Assembly (NCBI GenBank): GCA_013112685.1
Contig: JABFGC010000002.1
Span: 878,902-942,901 of the forward strand
Reading direction: 5' to 3'
DNA: 64,000 nucleotides
From: Chloroflexota bacterium
Lineage (GTDB): Bacteria; Chloroflexota; Anaerolineae; Anaerolineales; Villigracilaceae
Part shown: in pieces, positions 45,585-55,187 of the stretch
Layout of the letters: every line of letters starts with the position of its first letter
Position numbering within the stretch: the first letter of the stretch is position 1
Program-made: the position numbers and the translations under genes
Notes under the pieces: generated by a model
Database searches by the model: none
What the model was told of the DNA's origin: nothing
What the model saw: the letters and a program-made list of their open reading frames with translations, nothing else

Positions 45585-46463
45585 TTATGAAAAGTACTCC
45601 CGGAAAACTTCCGGAGCTTTTTTCAGATACAAGATGATCACCACAATCGCCATCGTCAACGCCAGTCCAAGGTTGGCAAGGAATTGATTTTCGATGAGGA
45701 CAAAATACGAAAATGACGCGGCGGAATTGTTCAGCACGATATGGGCCAGTGAAGTCACCCAGATACTTTTGCTCTTCACGTAGACATAGGCAAGATAGAC
45801 AAACGTGCAGACAGAGCCAACACCCAGGACGATGAAGTTAAGGATGTTTTGCCAGAGCTGATACTGGGCAGTTTGCGGGATGACCAGCGCGAGCGGCCAA
45901 TGCCAGGCGTACCAAATCAGGCCGCCGACGAGGAGACCCACCCAGGGCTTGATTTTGTAGAGGTGGGGAAACATAAAACCGCGATGACCAAATTCCTCAC
46001 CAAAGCCCATCAAGATGCCGGGGAGGATGTTGAAGGTGGTCAACCCGCCCACGAAGAAAAGCCATAACATGGTCATTGGGGTAAACCCGGGTGGCAGGGA
46101 AGCGCTGATGTCCTGCCCGGCGGCGGCGAACTGTTCGCTTAACCGGTTGAGGAAAACCTGACCGGTAAAATCCCAGGTGATACTGCCAAACAGGGTGAAG
46201 AGCGCATACGAAAGCGCAGTGATACCGATTGAGATCATCCAAAACTTGAAATAGTCGCCAAGTTTGCCGAAGCGCAGGTTGGCGTCCGTGAATTTTGGCT
46301 GGTAGAAAAACAGGCGGGTGATCATTGCCGCAAGAGCGGGGGTCAACATGTATAACTGAGCCAGATACGCGCCCTGCTGACCGAGCATTCTTGCGCCCAC
46401 GATGACCGCGGCGCAAAGGACAAACAAAATGACAAAGTAGGATGTCAGAGGCTGTTTCTTCAT
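45585..46463 (-). CDS. CPBP (CAAX-like) intramembrane metalloprotease
   Basis: 293 residues from ATG 46463; AAGGAA fits this start better than ATG 46469. Eight membrane segments. CPBP motifs: MGFGEEFGHRGFMFPHLY (EExxxR), IWYAWHWPLALV and LAHIVLNNSAASF. Its start overlaps the stop of the preceding saccharopine-dehydrogenase-like gene by TGATG, so translation is coupled. This link is unusual and could mean that the two act together. Related only distantly to the other two CPBP proteins of this window. Confidence 0.88.
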   Translation of the reverse strand: MKKQPLTSYFVILFVLCAAVIVGARMLGQQGAYLAQLYMLTPALAAMITRLFFYQPKFTDANLRFGKLGDYFKFWMISIGITALSYALFTLFGSITWDFTGQVFLNRLSEQFAAAGQDISASLPPGFTPMTMLWLFFVGGLTTFNILPGILMGFGEEFGHRGFMFPHLYKIKPWVGLLVGGLIWYAWHWPLALVIPQTAQYQLWQNILNFIVLGVGSVCTFVYLAYVYVKSKSIWVTSLAHIVLNNSAASFSYFVLIENQFLANLGLALTMAIVVIILYLKKAPEVFREYFS

Positions 46464-47573
46464 CAGCATATTTCCTTTCTGACTTGTACCCCAAAGCGGG
46501 CGATGTCTTCAAAAAAGCGCACCGGCTCCACCAGCGTTGCCTGCCACCATAGACCCGGTTTCTGAAGACAGCCATCCAGATACTGCAACAGGCAGGCGAC
46601 TGCCGGCGCGGCCGTGAGAACGTACGAATCCTCATGGAAGACCGTCATCACCAACGAGCGTCCTGCACCGTGCGCCTTCATCTGCAAGACCGCTCCGTAG
46701 GGGGGGCGGGTCGTGCTCTTCAGTCCCCATTCCACCAGCCGGGCTCTCAGTCTGCGGGAGCGGTTGGGAGCGATGGTCAGCAGGGTAATGATCATCGGGA
46801 GGACTAGATAATCGAACACGCTGCCAAACCCGCCGGAATAGAAGCCTGTTTCTTTCAGTGAGGGGATCGACTCAGGCAGGGAACGAAACTCTTCCATGAA
46901 CATTGGCATACAGTACTTGTGACCAAAGGGTTCACCGAAGTCTATATCCAGCATTTCGCTCATTTTGCCGGTCTGCCAGGTTCCGTTTTTCAAAACCAAC
47001 GAGTTGAAACTTTTCAGATCAAGCTCAAATTCAGCGGCTGAGGAAGGCGAGAATTCGTAATCTTTCCATTTCAGCTGGAAGACCGAAGCGACGGGCGCCG
47101 ATTCCAACCCCGGGATTTGGGTGGCGGCGTAGCGTACCATCGCGGCGGGAATCCCGGGGCGGTACCCGCCGTCGGTGATGAAACAGCGCCCGGAACTGAG
47201 AATCCGTTCTTGCAGGGCTTCCAGTGCCTGGCGCTTGGCTGCCGCCGAGATCTGGATGTCAAAATAATCAATGCCGGACTCGAGTGTAGCTTCCGCAACG
47301 ATTTGGGTAAATTCGATGGTGCTGGAAGCGACAACCACCATTTGGATATTTTTGAAAGCCTGAATGAGGGATTCTTTGTTTGCCGCATTGACCTGCATCC
47401 CGCTGAAACAATCGGTCTTGAATTCGGCATTGAGTTGCTCAGCCGCGCCGCGCCCGCTCACCGTTACGACCTGCCGGGATAATCCCGACCTTTGTTTGAC
47501 TGACCAGCAGGCGGGCGATTGCCAAGCCGACATTGCCGTACCCGCCGAGAATGAGGATGGATTTCGATGTCAT
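46463..47573 (-). pseudogene. Saccharopine dehydrogenase-like oxidoreductase (one frame break)
   Basis: The N-terminus is in one frame from ATG 47573 behind AGGAGG: KSILILGGYGNVGLAIARLL, a Rossmann NAD(P) site. The frame breaks near 47450 and the rest (AAEQLNAEF, VVVASSTIEFTQIVAEATLE, CFITDGGYRPGIPAAMVRYA) follows in another frame up to 46463. Restored length is about 370 residues. Family members act on saccharopine or related substrates or serve as lipid-linked dehydrogenases; the C-terminal half here has hydrophobic stretches (DYLVLPMIITLLTIAP). The one-base break may be an error. Confidence 0.82.
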
Positions 47574-47589
47574 TTTGACCTCCTTCGGA

Positions 47590-47706
47590 TCAAATTAATA
47601 CCGCGTCGACCGGTCGCCTCAGGGAGCGCGGCAGCGTCCTGGAGTATCCGAAGCGCACAAGGGTTGAGGCAGAGACGTTCCTATGCCCATTGGACTCAGG
47701 TTTCAT
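47590..47706 (-). pseudogene. 3'-end fragment of a nitroreductase-like gene
   Basis: The 38-codon frame ends LVRFGYSRTLPRSLRRPVDAVLI. This parallels the end of the full-length nitroreductase encoded at 53284-54405 (LVRLGYAQAMPKSLRRPVEQ, VLI). The part before it (MKPESNGHRNVSAST) is unrelated. So only the last 24 or so codons of a paralogue remain. AGGAG precedes the ATG, but no function is likely. Confidence 0.75.
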
Positions 47707-47755
47707 GATAGGCTCCTAATTTAATTCCTACTCGCATAAAAATATTGTGAAAATT

Positions 47756-48664
47756 TCAGAAACCATGCTCTTGAATGAACTGCATGACTTCAGCGTGCGT
47801 GGGGCTGTTCAACACGCCGGGGAAGCTCGCACACACCAATCCAGCGACTGCCGCAGCGTACTGGATCGTTTGGTCATCGCTCCATTGCTGCAACATCCCA
47901 TAGATGACGCCGGCCCGAAACGAATCCCCAGCCCCTGCACTGTCTATTACTTTTACGCGATACGGCTTGAGTTGCCTCCTGTCCGCGCCCCTTCTGCCAT
48001 ACAAGATGGCATCATCTCCCACTGTGAGCACGACCAGACCTTGAGCGCGCTGCTGGTATTCGGCAAACAGTTCGGATAACTCCGCCTCAGGATATTGGCG
48101 ATTGCGAAACTCCCCGGAGACGATGACTGCGGCGGCGGCGCTGGATAATGCCTGGTCGTAGGGGCAATCAATGGACACAAAGGGCACGCCCAACTCGATG
48201 GCGTATGCCCCAACCAGGGCGCTTTCGGCTTGGAATGGCGGGTCCACACATACAATCCGCGCCTTTGCCAGGTCTGCTTTCTGGGGGGGATTCCACTTCC
48301 GTGTCGTGGACAATAAATCAACGTAATTGCCAAATATCGTCCGGCTGTGCTCGTCTGAAAAGACAATTTCCCGCACTCCGGGAAAGCCTTTCATGACTCT
48401 CAAGCGCGCGGTGTCAATTCCATAATCGCGGATGGTTTTAAGAAGGCGTTCGCCAACAGGTGTGTCGCCAATCCAGTTGCCGTCGAGTTGGACGCTTACC
48501 CCCAGGCGACTCAGGACAATTGCGGAATTCAGAGCTTCGCCCCCGGTCATGAAATGGCTCTCGGCAATCTCCGCGTAGCCATCGGGCGGGGGGAATGACA
48601 TACTCAGCAGATGAAGTTCGCTCGAAGCAACGACGCCATAGGCATATACATCGAAGTCTTTCAT
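47756..48664 (-). CDS. PfkB-family carbohydrate kinase
   Basis: 302 residues from ATG 48664. Ribokinase-fold features: FMTGGEALNSAIVLSRLG (substrate GG motif), ADLAKARIVCVDPPF and the C-terminal PfkB signature VIDSAGAGDSFRAGVIYGM, where the catalytic Asp lies in GAGD. It phosphorylates a sugar, nucleoside or a similar alcohol with ATP in the cytosol. The substrate cannot be named; no sugar transporter is adjacent. It is alone between a gene fragment and an intergenic hairpin. Confidence 0.88.
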   Translation of the reverse strand: MKDFDVYAYGVVASSELHLLSMSFPPPDGYAEIAESHFMTGGEALNSAIVLSRLGVSVQLDGNWIGDTPVGERLLKTIRDYGIDTARLRVMKGFPGVREIVFSDEHSRTIFGNYVDLLSTTRKWNPPQKADLAKARIVCVDPPFQAESALVGAYAIELGVPFVSIDCPYDQALSSAAAAVIVSGEFRNRQYPEAELSELFAEYQQRAQGLVVLTVGDDAILYGRRGADRRQLKPYRVKVIDSAGAGDSFRAGVIYGMLQQWSDDQTIQYAAAVAGLVCASFPGVLNSPTHAEVMQFIQEHGF

Positions 48665-48816
48665 TCTCTTGTCTCTTTTCCGGTGTCCAGGGTCACAAGT
48701 GCCAGCCAAGTCAGTCCAATGCCCGGCAAGAGTACCTGAGTGTGCGCATCAACTTTACAATCCAGGGGGCATTCTCAGGAACCCGTTGTCATTAGGCGCT
48801 TTATAAGGCTTGTCCC

Positions 48817-48844
48817 AACTCCCCCTATGGCGGGGGAGTTAGGC
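48817..48844. terminator. Hairpin AACTCCCCC / GGGGGAGTT after the MFS gene
   Basis: A 9-bp perfect stem around TATGGC, placed about 40 bp past the MFS stop. The right arm runs into GTTAGGC, an attC core-like box, and TTAGGCGCT is repeated at 48792 and 48839. No T-run on the minus strand. It may be a weak terminator or a worn attC. Confidence 0.4.
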
Positions 48845-48879
48845 GCTGGTTACTTGACTAGTGTGGTCGGATGGACAGG

Positions 48880-50164
48880 TCAACCTTCGGAGGGCGCATC
48901 AACCATGCCTTCGCTGAATATTTTCAGCCCCGGCTGCATGGCAGCCCAGAGGGATACAAGCACGACCAAAGCGCCCGCGGAGACAAACAGGATCTCGAGG
49001 TTCCACTTGATGACCGCGCCGGAAATTGCCTGCGAAATGGGAACCAAACCATTCCCGGCAAGCATCACCATGCTCATCATGCGTCCGAGCATATCCTTGG
49101 GGGTGTTGGTTTGCATCCAGGTGAACATCAGGATGGCAACGTATCCGTTTCCCGCGCCGAGCAGAAGCATTAGGGAAAAATCCAGCCAGGTGGAGCGGAT
49201 AAACCCGAAGAAGCCCAGCGAAACCCCGAACGATGCCAGCAGGAGAATCAGGAAGGCGCTCATCCCTTTCCCTTTCGGACGGGGAAGGATTCCAGCCAGC
49301 AGTATGCCGACCAGGTTTCCTCCCGCAAAAGCGGACATCAACAAGCCGAACGCAACCGCGCCTTCGGGCAGGTACTGGTCAGCCAGTACCGGGATTCCAA
49401 CCAACAGCGGACCGGTAAAAAAGAAGTTCACCGCCGCCAGAATCAGGAACAACATCCGCAAGGTTTTGTCGTTCCACATGTATTTCACTCCAACCAGAAT
49501 CGAAGCCCAGACGTTTTCCTTTTGATTCCCATCAGAAGCTGGTTTTCCGCCGCCGCGCATGACCCACAAGCAAATGGCGGAGACTGCAAAACTGAGCGCA
49601 TCGATGCCGAAGGCAAGCCCGATTCCCAGCGACGATGTGGAATACCTGCCAATCAGAATACCGGCAACCGTCGGACCGACAAATTGAATCAACTGGCTGC
49701 TGCCCATGATGATGGAATTTCCAGCCTGTAAATCGTCTTCAGCAACCAATGTGGGTACGATGCTGTTCCCGGCAGGGACGGCGAACCCGGCAACGAGTCC
49801 AAAGCCGAGTGCGAAGGCGCACACCATCCACATTTGAACGCTTCCTGTGAAGATTACCAGCGCCATCAAGCCCGTCAAAGCCAGACGGATAAAGTCCGAA
49901 ATCAGCATGACCATGCGCGGCGAGAGACGGTCGGTGACCGCGCCACCCAATAGCATGAAGAGGGCGCGGGGGAACCCTTCCAGCGCCAGTACGATTCCCA
50001 GCGCCAGCGGGTCGCCGGTCAATTGCAGCACCAACCAGGGGCGTGGCGATGAGGGCAAACTGGTCACCCAGCAGGGAGGTGGTTGTGCCCGCAAAGAGCA
50101 GGCGGAAGTCACGCATCGACATGACACGCGCCATGGGATTTTGAGTGGAAGTTGTGGTCGTCAT
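48880..50164 (-). pseudogene. Major facilitator superfamily exporter (one frame break)
   Basis: Joined frames give about 428 residues with 12 membrane segments, similar to drug or macrolide exporters (Mef/Tet-V like): start FRLLFAGTTTSLLGDQFALI, loop 2-3 LLGGAVTDRLSPRMVML, central loop and DMLGRMMSMVMLAGNGLVP. The break is in GGGG at 50038-50041: one base fewer joins ALIATP to WLVLQLTGDPLALG. AUG 50164 is followed by MTTTTSTQNPMARVMSMRD. It follows the ABC exporter genes on the same strand by 16 bp, so all may be one efflux operon. Confidence 0.83.
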
Positions 50165-50180
50165 GGTCCTGTACTTATGT

Positions 50181-50945
50181 TTAGAATTTCATTGTGGTCA
50201 ACCAGTTGGTGAGGCTTTCCTCGCGGGCTTTGAGGTTGTCACGGGTTTCGTCGTATACGCCGGGCAGGTATTCGCCTGCGATCTTGCCGTCCAGGATGAA
50301 CAGCACCCGCCCCGTTTTGGCGGCCACTTTGACATCGTGCGTGACCAGCAGGATGGTCACGCCTTCCCGATGAATTTCAGCCAGGATTCGCATGATTTCG
50401 TTGGCTGAGGTTGAGTTCAACGCGCCAGTCGGCTCGTCGCCGAAGATGATTTTCGGGTCGCCCATCAAGGCGCGGCAGATACCGACCCGCTGGAGTTGCC
50501 CGCCCGAAGCCTGGGTGATGTCGCGCATTTCCAACCCGGCAATACCTGTTTTTTCCATCAGCATTTCTGCTTTTTCGGCAAGACGCGCGCCATTATTTCT
50601 GCCATCGCGCATGGAGGGCAGGAGAATGTTGTCGAGGATATTCAGGTTTCTCAGCAGGGTCGGCTGCTGGAAGACAAAGCCCATTTGGGTGCGGCGCAGG
50701 TCGGCGAGTTCGTTCTCTTTGAGCGCCGACAAATCGGCGCCGTCGAAGGAGACTTTTCCGCTATCCACGCTGTCCATGCCGCTCAGGGCATACAGCAGCG
50801 TGGATTTTCCCGAACCGGAAGGGCCCATCACGGCGACGAACTCGCCCTGATGAATGTCCACCGAGATGCCATCGAGAACGTTGCGTTTTTCCGCGCCCAG
50901 GCCAAAAGACTTGGTAATGTTTTCACTGGTAATCAGGGCTTTCAT
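50181..50945 (-). CDS. ABC transporter ATP-binding protein (MacB/LolD type)
   Basis: 254 residues with Walker A GPSGSGKST, Q-loop FVFQQPTLLRN, signature ASGGQLQRVGICRAL, Walker B IIFGDEPTGAL and the H-loop LLVTHDVKV. These match the LolD/MacB/FtsE group that powers FtsX-type permeases. It lies 3 bp after the stop of the large permease gene and should energise it. Substrates include antibiotics, peptides or lipoproteins; not decidable here. Confidence 0.95.
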   Translation of the reverse strand: MKALITSENITKSFGLGAEKRNVLDGISVDIHQGEFVAVMGPSGSGKSTLLYALSGMDSVDSGKVSFDGADLSALKENELADLRRTQMGFVFQQPTLLRNLNILDNILLPSMRDGRNNGARLAEKAEMLMEKTGIAGLEMRDITQASGGQLQRVGICRALMGDPKIIFGDEPTGALNSTSANEIMRILAEIHREGVTILLVTHDVKVAAKTGRVLFILDGKIAGEYLPGVYDETRDNLKAREESLTNWLTTMKF

Positions 50946-50948
50946 GGT

Positions 50949-53266
50949 TTACTCCTTGATGTTTTCTGAGATTTTGATTTGGCCCGCGTCCAGCGTGCCG
51001 AAGTAGGTGGCGGCCAGCACCACGCACGCCATCATCAGCGGCGCAAGCAGATAGGCAAACCACGGGTTGACCGTGAACTCGAAAGCCGACGCGCCGAACG
51101 AGGCGATTGCCGCTCCTGCCAGCGCCTTCCCCAATGTATTTGCCAGGAGCGTACCGAGCACAACCCCGATCATCAGGACGAAGATCGAACGGGCAATATA
51201 CTGGGTCGAAATATCCGAGTTTGTAAAACCGAAGGCTTTCATCACGGCAATGGAGTATCTGTCCCGGGCGACGAGCATCCTCATGAACAGGAGTGTGACC
51301 AGCGCCGCAGTCGTCAGCGCAACGGCAATTGCGGCATAGGAAGCCTTTCCAACAGAATCGATGGTCGAGCCGAACGTCTGCACGATGTATTCATCGATGT
51401 CCGAGACCTTGGCATACTCGAACCGATCCGTGTATTCCATGATCTTTGCGTCGGTCAGGGATGGCTCTGCAAGCTCCCCGCTGACTACGCTCCACATGAT
51501 GTCTGCCGAGTCGTCGCTGAAAACAGCCTTGGCGGTTTTGCCGCCGTTGGTGATGTCGGAGTAAATCCCGCACACGGTCAGGTTTTGCGCCTGTCCTGCG
51601 ATGATGACCGAAATCACATCGCCGACCTTTTTGCCCATTTCATTGGCATTTGTCACCGACAGCGCAATTTCGTTTTCAGCAGAGGGCGCCCTGCCCTCCG
51701 AGTATGTCAGGGGGAAGACCAAATGGTCGCCCAGTTCGACTTTGATTCGTTCCTCCGTACCGTCATCCATCCTGACCCTGAACATCTTGGTCGTCAACAC
51801 CGCGTATTTGGAGATATCACCATCGTTCGACATTGCCGCCGCAATCTCCGCCGCTTTTTCAGCGATGTGGTCGGTCTGCTGGATGTCAATGCGGATATCG
51901 CTGTCCCCGATTCCCAGGTAGGTGATGAAATCTTTCGAGGAAATCGTGTTATGCAAATTCTGCGGGACGATGATGATGAACGCCGAAATCACCAGCACCG
52001 CCAGCATGGTGGCATAAAGTTTTGTCCTGGCAAGAACATCTTTGATGCCGAGAAAAACGTTCGTGCCGATCAGTCTGATCCTGTCCAGGCGGAAATGCCT
52101 CGCCCCTGCGGATTTCTCCTGTGATACGCCGAAGCGGATGGCTTCCGCCGGGGATATTTTCTGGAAGTGTTTCAGTACGCCGTTCACGTACGCCATGATG
52201 GCAAGGAACACAAGCAGAACGCTCACAACCCCAAGCAGCATGGCAATGGAAGAGTTCTCACTTTCACCCATGTAAAGACGGATATTCTCGAGCAGCATTC
52301 CCCTGAATGCAAACGAAAGCGCATATCCCAGCAGGCTGCCTGCCGCCGCAATTGCCGCGTATTTCGTCAGGTAGATTTTCTTGATGTCGGAAACGCGCAG
52401 CCCGATGGCTTTCATCACGCCGATTTCGCGATAGTCCTCCTCGATTTTTGCCAGCAGGGTGAAGCGGATGCACAGGAACGCGATGCCTGTCACCAGTACG
52501 CTGACCAGCAGAATGAGCGCCGCCAGCATTCCGTCGGAAAATGCGTTGAGCATTCTGAACAGCGGATAGGTGATGGTCGGTCCGTTGGCAGGGAGACCTG
52601 CCGAGACGTAGTCGGTCTCGAACGCGCCCAGCATGGACAGGTCTTTCAGCCTGAACTCGATCAGGTATTCCACACTGCCAGATTGTTTGAGGGCTGCGAA
52701 ATCGTTGGCACTGACTAGGAACCGCTTGGACGAGGAGAGCAACGGCTGCATCTGCGAGTCGCGGAAAGGTCCAGCGATGGTAAATGCTTTCCCAACAATG
52801 GCAATCCCATCTCCGACTTTGAAAGTACCATCCTGAATGTAGGCGATGGGAACATAAATTTCGCCGTCAGAGACCGTGATTACGTTCCCATCGAGGTCCA
52901 ACAGGTAGTCGAATTTTTCGCCCTGCACCGCGAGACCGTTATCCTGGATGCTGTCTGCCAGCGAGCCGCCCGCAAATGACATCTGCGCGCCGTCGATGTT
53001 GAGAAATTCAACCACCTGGAAATCGGCGACATCTTCATTTTGTTCTGCAAAAGCCGACAGCCGCGCAATTTCCAATTCGCCTGAATGCATCTGCATTAAG
53101 TGCGGCGTTTTGCCCGCGCCATGAGCGCATCGATCGCCCCCGAAAGATTTACGATCAGTATCGCCGCGAGCGAAACAAGCATGGCTGCGGCGGCGACAAA
53201 CAGCATGGTAGTCAGCGCGATGGCTTTGCTTCTGAGAATATCGTTACGTAGTAGTCGGTAATACAT
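50949..53266 (-). pseudogene. FtsX/MacB-type ABC permease (one frame break near the start)
   Basis: ATG 53266 behind AGAGGTG gives MYYRLLRNDILRSKAIALTT followed by a membrane segment. Near 53107 a run of A is one base short; the long frame then starts at 53096 and runs 715 residues, for about 770 in total. It has a large outer domain, three membrane segments (MLAALILLVSVLVTGIAFLC and so on), a second repeat unit with another outer domain, and a final group of membrane segments. This duplicated FtsX layout is typical of one-gene permeases. With the ATPase it forms a mechanotransmission exporter. No terminal break of function other than the homopolymer is seen. Confidence 0.86.
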
Positions 53267-53283
53267 TGTTCACCTCTTCTTCC

Positions 53284-54405
53284 TTAAATCAAGACCTGCT
53301 CCACCGGTCGCCTCAGGGATTTCGGCATGGCTTGCGCGTATCCCAACCTGACCAGCAACTGCGGCATGGACGCGCCCAAACCCAGCGCGCTTTGGAATTG
53401 CGAGCGAATGTCTTTCACCTCGATGGGCTGGTTGAGGAAAGCCGATTTGATGTTCAGCGAGGTCGTTTTGAGCGCCAGCCGTTCATAGACTTGACCGGCT
53501 CTGACCCAAGCGGTCTTATCGTCCGATTCCAAAGCGATCACGACCGCCGCAGGAGAACTGCGCAATTTCTTGGCGTCAATGTCCGCCTGTTGTTGAGGTT
53601 TGGTACTGCCAACGAACATCTGCCCCAGCCAGCGCGGCACTTCCGGGTTGCCCGAGCACTTGGAGAACAAGCCGTCCATTGAAGACATTGCTTCTTTTTT
53701 GTTGAAGCGCAGCCAGTAGATCAACTCGTCCATGAATGCCGGGTCGGCATATTGACTCAAGTTGCCCTGGTTGACATATTCCAGCACGGTTTCCAAACCG
53801 CCGGGACCGGTGATGAAATGAGTGGACACGCCCGGCTCGAGCGGCAATGTTTGGACCTGGTCAAAATCGGCGGTCTTGATCAACTGTCCGTCATATTCCG
53901 AGCGGGTGTTTTGGCGGAGGGGGATCGCGTCAAACAACGGGTCGCTTTGCGGTGAGTCGGGAGTCAGCGCGACGCGGATGAATTCCGCTGAATCGGGGTA
54001 GGTCACTTCGGCGGCAAATCCGCTGGCGCGGGCGGCGACCAGCAGGTTTTCCAACGCACACCCGAGGCTGATCCACAGTTCGCGGTGGTCGGGATCAACG
54101 ATCTTCAATTCGCGGCTGGTATCGGGATGGATCTCGATGGCGTTTTCCTGAACGGCAAACTTCCAGGGTTGGGTGTTGTGTCCATTCGCCGCCAGCGTCG
54201 CGTAGCGGACCAGTTCCAGTTTTTGTGCGGACACGGTTGTCTCCTTTCCAAACAATTTCCAGGTCTGGGCGACCTGTCCTTCATAATCGAGCCACGGCGC
54301 GTATTCAGATAGGACATACGCGCCAGCGGCGGTAACACCGCCAGCCGCAAGCAATTTCAAAAAGGTGCGGCGGCTCATAGGGGGACGAGATGGGGATGCG
54401 TTCAT
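53284..54405 (-). CDS. Nitroreductase-family (Acg-like) protein with Tat signal
   Basis: 373 residues. The N-terminus has a twin-arginine signal MSRRTFLKLLAAGGVTAAGA, so the folded FMN protein is sent across the membrane. The nitroreductase fold shows LVRYATLAANGHNTQPWKF (the A-x-H-N-T-Q-P-W block, typical of the Acg-type) and IPLRQNTRSEYDGQ. The final part RLGYAQAMPKSLRRPVEQ is repeated in the fragment at 47590. Its stop is followed 17 bp later by the permease start. It overlaps the upstream membrane-protein gene by ATGA. Confidence 0.87.
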   Translation of the reverse strand: MNASPSRPPMSRRTFLKLLAAGGVTAAGAYVLSEYAPWLDYEGQVAQTWKLFGKETTVSAQKLELVRYATLAANGHNTQPWKFAVQENAIEIHPDTSRELKIVDPDHRELWISLGCALENLLVAARASGFAAEVTYPDSAEFIRVALTPDSPQSDPLFDAIPLRQNTRSEYDGQLIKTADFDQVQTLPLEPGVSTHFITGPGGLETVLEYVNQGNLSQYADPAFMDELIYWLRFNKKEAMSSMDGLFSKCSGNPEVPRWLGQMFVGSTKPQQQADIDAKKLRSSPAAVVIALESDDKTAWVRAGQVYERLALKTTSLNIKSAFLNQPIEVKDIRSQFQSALGLGASMPQLLVRLGYAQAMPKSLRRPVEQVLI

Positions 54406-54947
54406 GGTGACTTCTCCTCTTGCAACACACTTTGTCTGCCGAGGAAGGCAAACACAATCAGGGCGATACCTGTCAGCCAGCCTCCCAGGCTAAAGATGGC
54501 CGGCCCGTAGAGGGCTAGCCCGGCCCCACCCAGCACGAGCAGACCGGCCAAAAGGCCGAACAGTCTCAGGCCATATAAGGTGATGAAGGGTAGGTAGTGT
54601 GTGCCCACTACGATCATGGCCGCCGGAAAAAACCAGGCTTCGCGATAGAGCGTCGCCGCGCCCACCAGCAGGAAGTTGAGCGGCACGGTGAAGGCCAGTT
54701 GACTCCCCAACGCCCACAGGCCATTGGCCGGGCTGACCTTGCCGGGACGCCCCAACAGCCGTACCAACAACTGAGTGAGCGGAAAAATCAACATGCTGCC
54801 GAAAAAGAGCACGGCCATGCCGAGGCGCGGCGTCAGCCACAGGCTGCTGGCCGAAGCCGCCAGCCAGATCAGACCGGACACCAATTGCCCGGCGAACCCG
54901 CCCAGAAAGGCGGAGCGCATTTCGCGTTGAGCTTCAAGTAGGTTCAT
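54402..54947 (-). CDS. Membrane protein, 181 residues (DUF7010-like)
   Basis: Six hydrophobic segments (LVSGLIWLAASASSLWL, AVLFFGSMLIFPLTQLL and so on) with the typical loop MLIFPLTQLLVRLLGRPGKV. Related proteins of unknown role exist in many bacteria. AAAGGAAT precedes the ATG. It overlaps the Tat nitroreductase gene by 4 bp (ATGA), so the two are co-translated; it may help hold the exported enzyme. Confidence 0.68.
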   Translation of the reverse strand: MNLLEAQREMRSAFLGGFAGQLVSGLIWLAASASSLWLTPRLGMAVLFFGSMLIFPLTQLLVRLLGRPGKVSPANGLWALGSQLAFTVPLNFLLVGAATLYREAWFFPAAMIVVGTHYLPFITLYGLRLFGLLAGLLVLGGAGLALYGPAIFSLGGWLTGIALIVFAFLGRQSVLQEEKSP

Positions 54948-54957
54948 GATGATTCCT

Positions 54958-55165
54958 TTAGGCCGGCTTCAAGGCGTGCTGGCGCGCGTCCACGCTCCGC
55001 AGCAACAGCATGGCTGGCAGAACAAAATGCCCGATGAAGATATAATACCCACGGTCACAAATTGCGCTTTCCATCGCCTGAAAAAGCGCAATTTGTGACC
55101 GAGTGCGGTATAACAGTAGCGAGCGCATGAAGCCAGGCGGAAAGTGAGATAAGAAATGGTGTCAT
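54958..55165 (-). pseudogene. Small membrane protein gene broken by a palindromic insertion
   Basis: ATG 55165 starts MTPFLISLSAWLHALATVI; the frame then runs into a 68-bp palindromic element. Beyond it FIGHFVLPAMLLLRSVDARQ continues in another frame and stops at 54958. Removing the element plus one TA joins the two parts exactly (ALATVI-FIGHFVLP) into one 46-residue frame. The start resembles small membrane proteins of CopD-like shape, which are longer, so the 3' end may also be cut. Confidence 0.7.
55043..55110. mobile_element. MITE-like palindromic element with TA target duplication
   Basis: An 18-bp perfect stem (55053-55070 with 55083-55100) around a 12-nt loop, and outer arms ATACC / GGTAT that extend the symmetry. 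TA flanks both sides (55041-55042 and 55111-55112), as made by IS630/Tc1-mariner transposases. Excision in silico restores a reading frame. No transposase is in the element, so it would need one in trans. Confidence 0.72.
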
Positions 55166-55187
55166 TAGTATGTTCCGCTGAAGATTT

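Noticed and set aside
50979..52124. 381-codon plus-strand frame across the ABC permease
   Set aside because: Antisense shadow of the permease; composition is dominated by Arg/Gly/His without motifs.
48880..53266. Named macrolide resistance genes (mef/macB)
   Set aside because: Folds match these families, but specificity cannot be read from sequence, so only the family is given.
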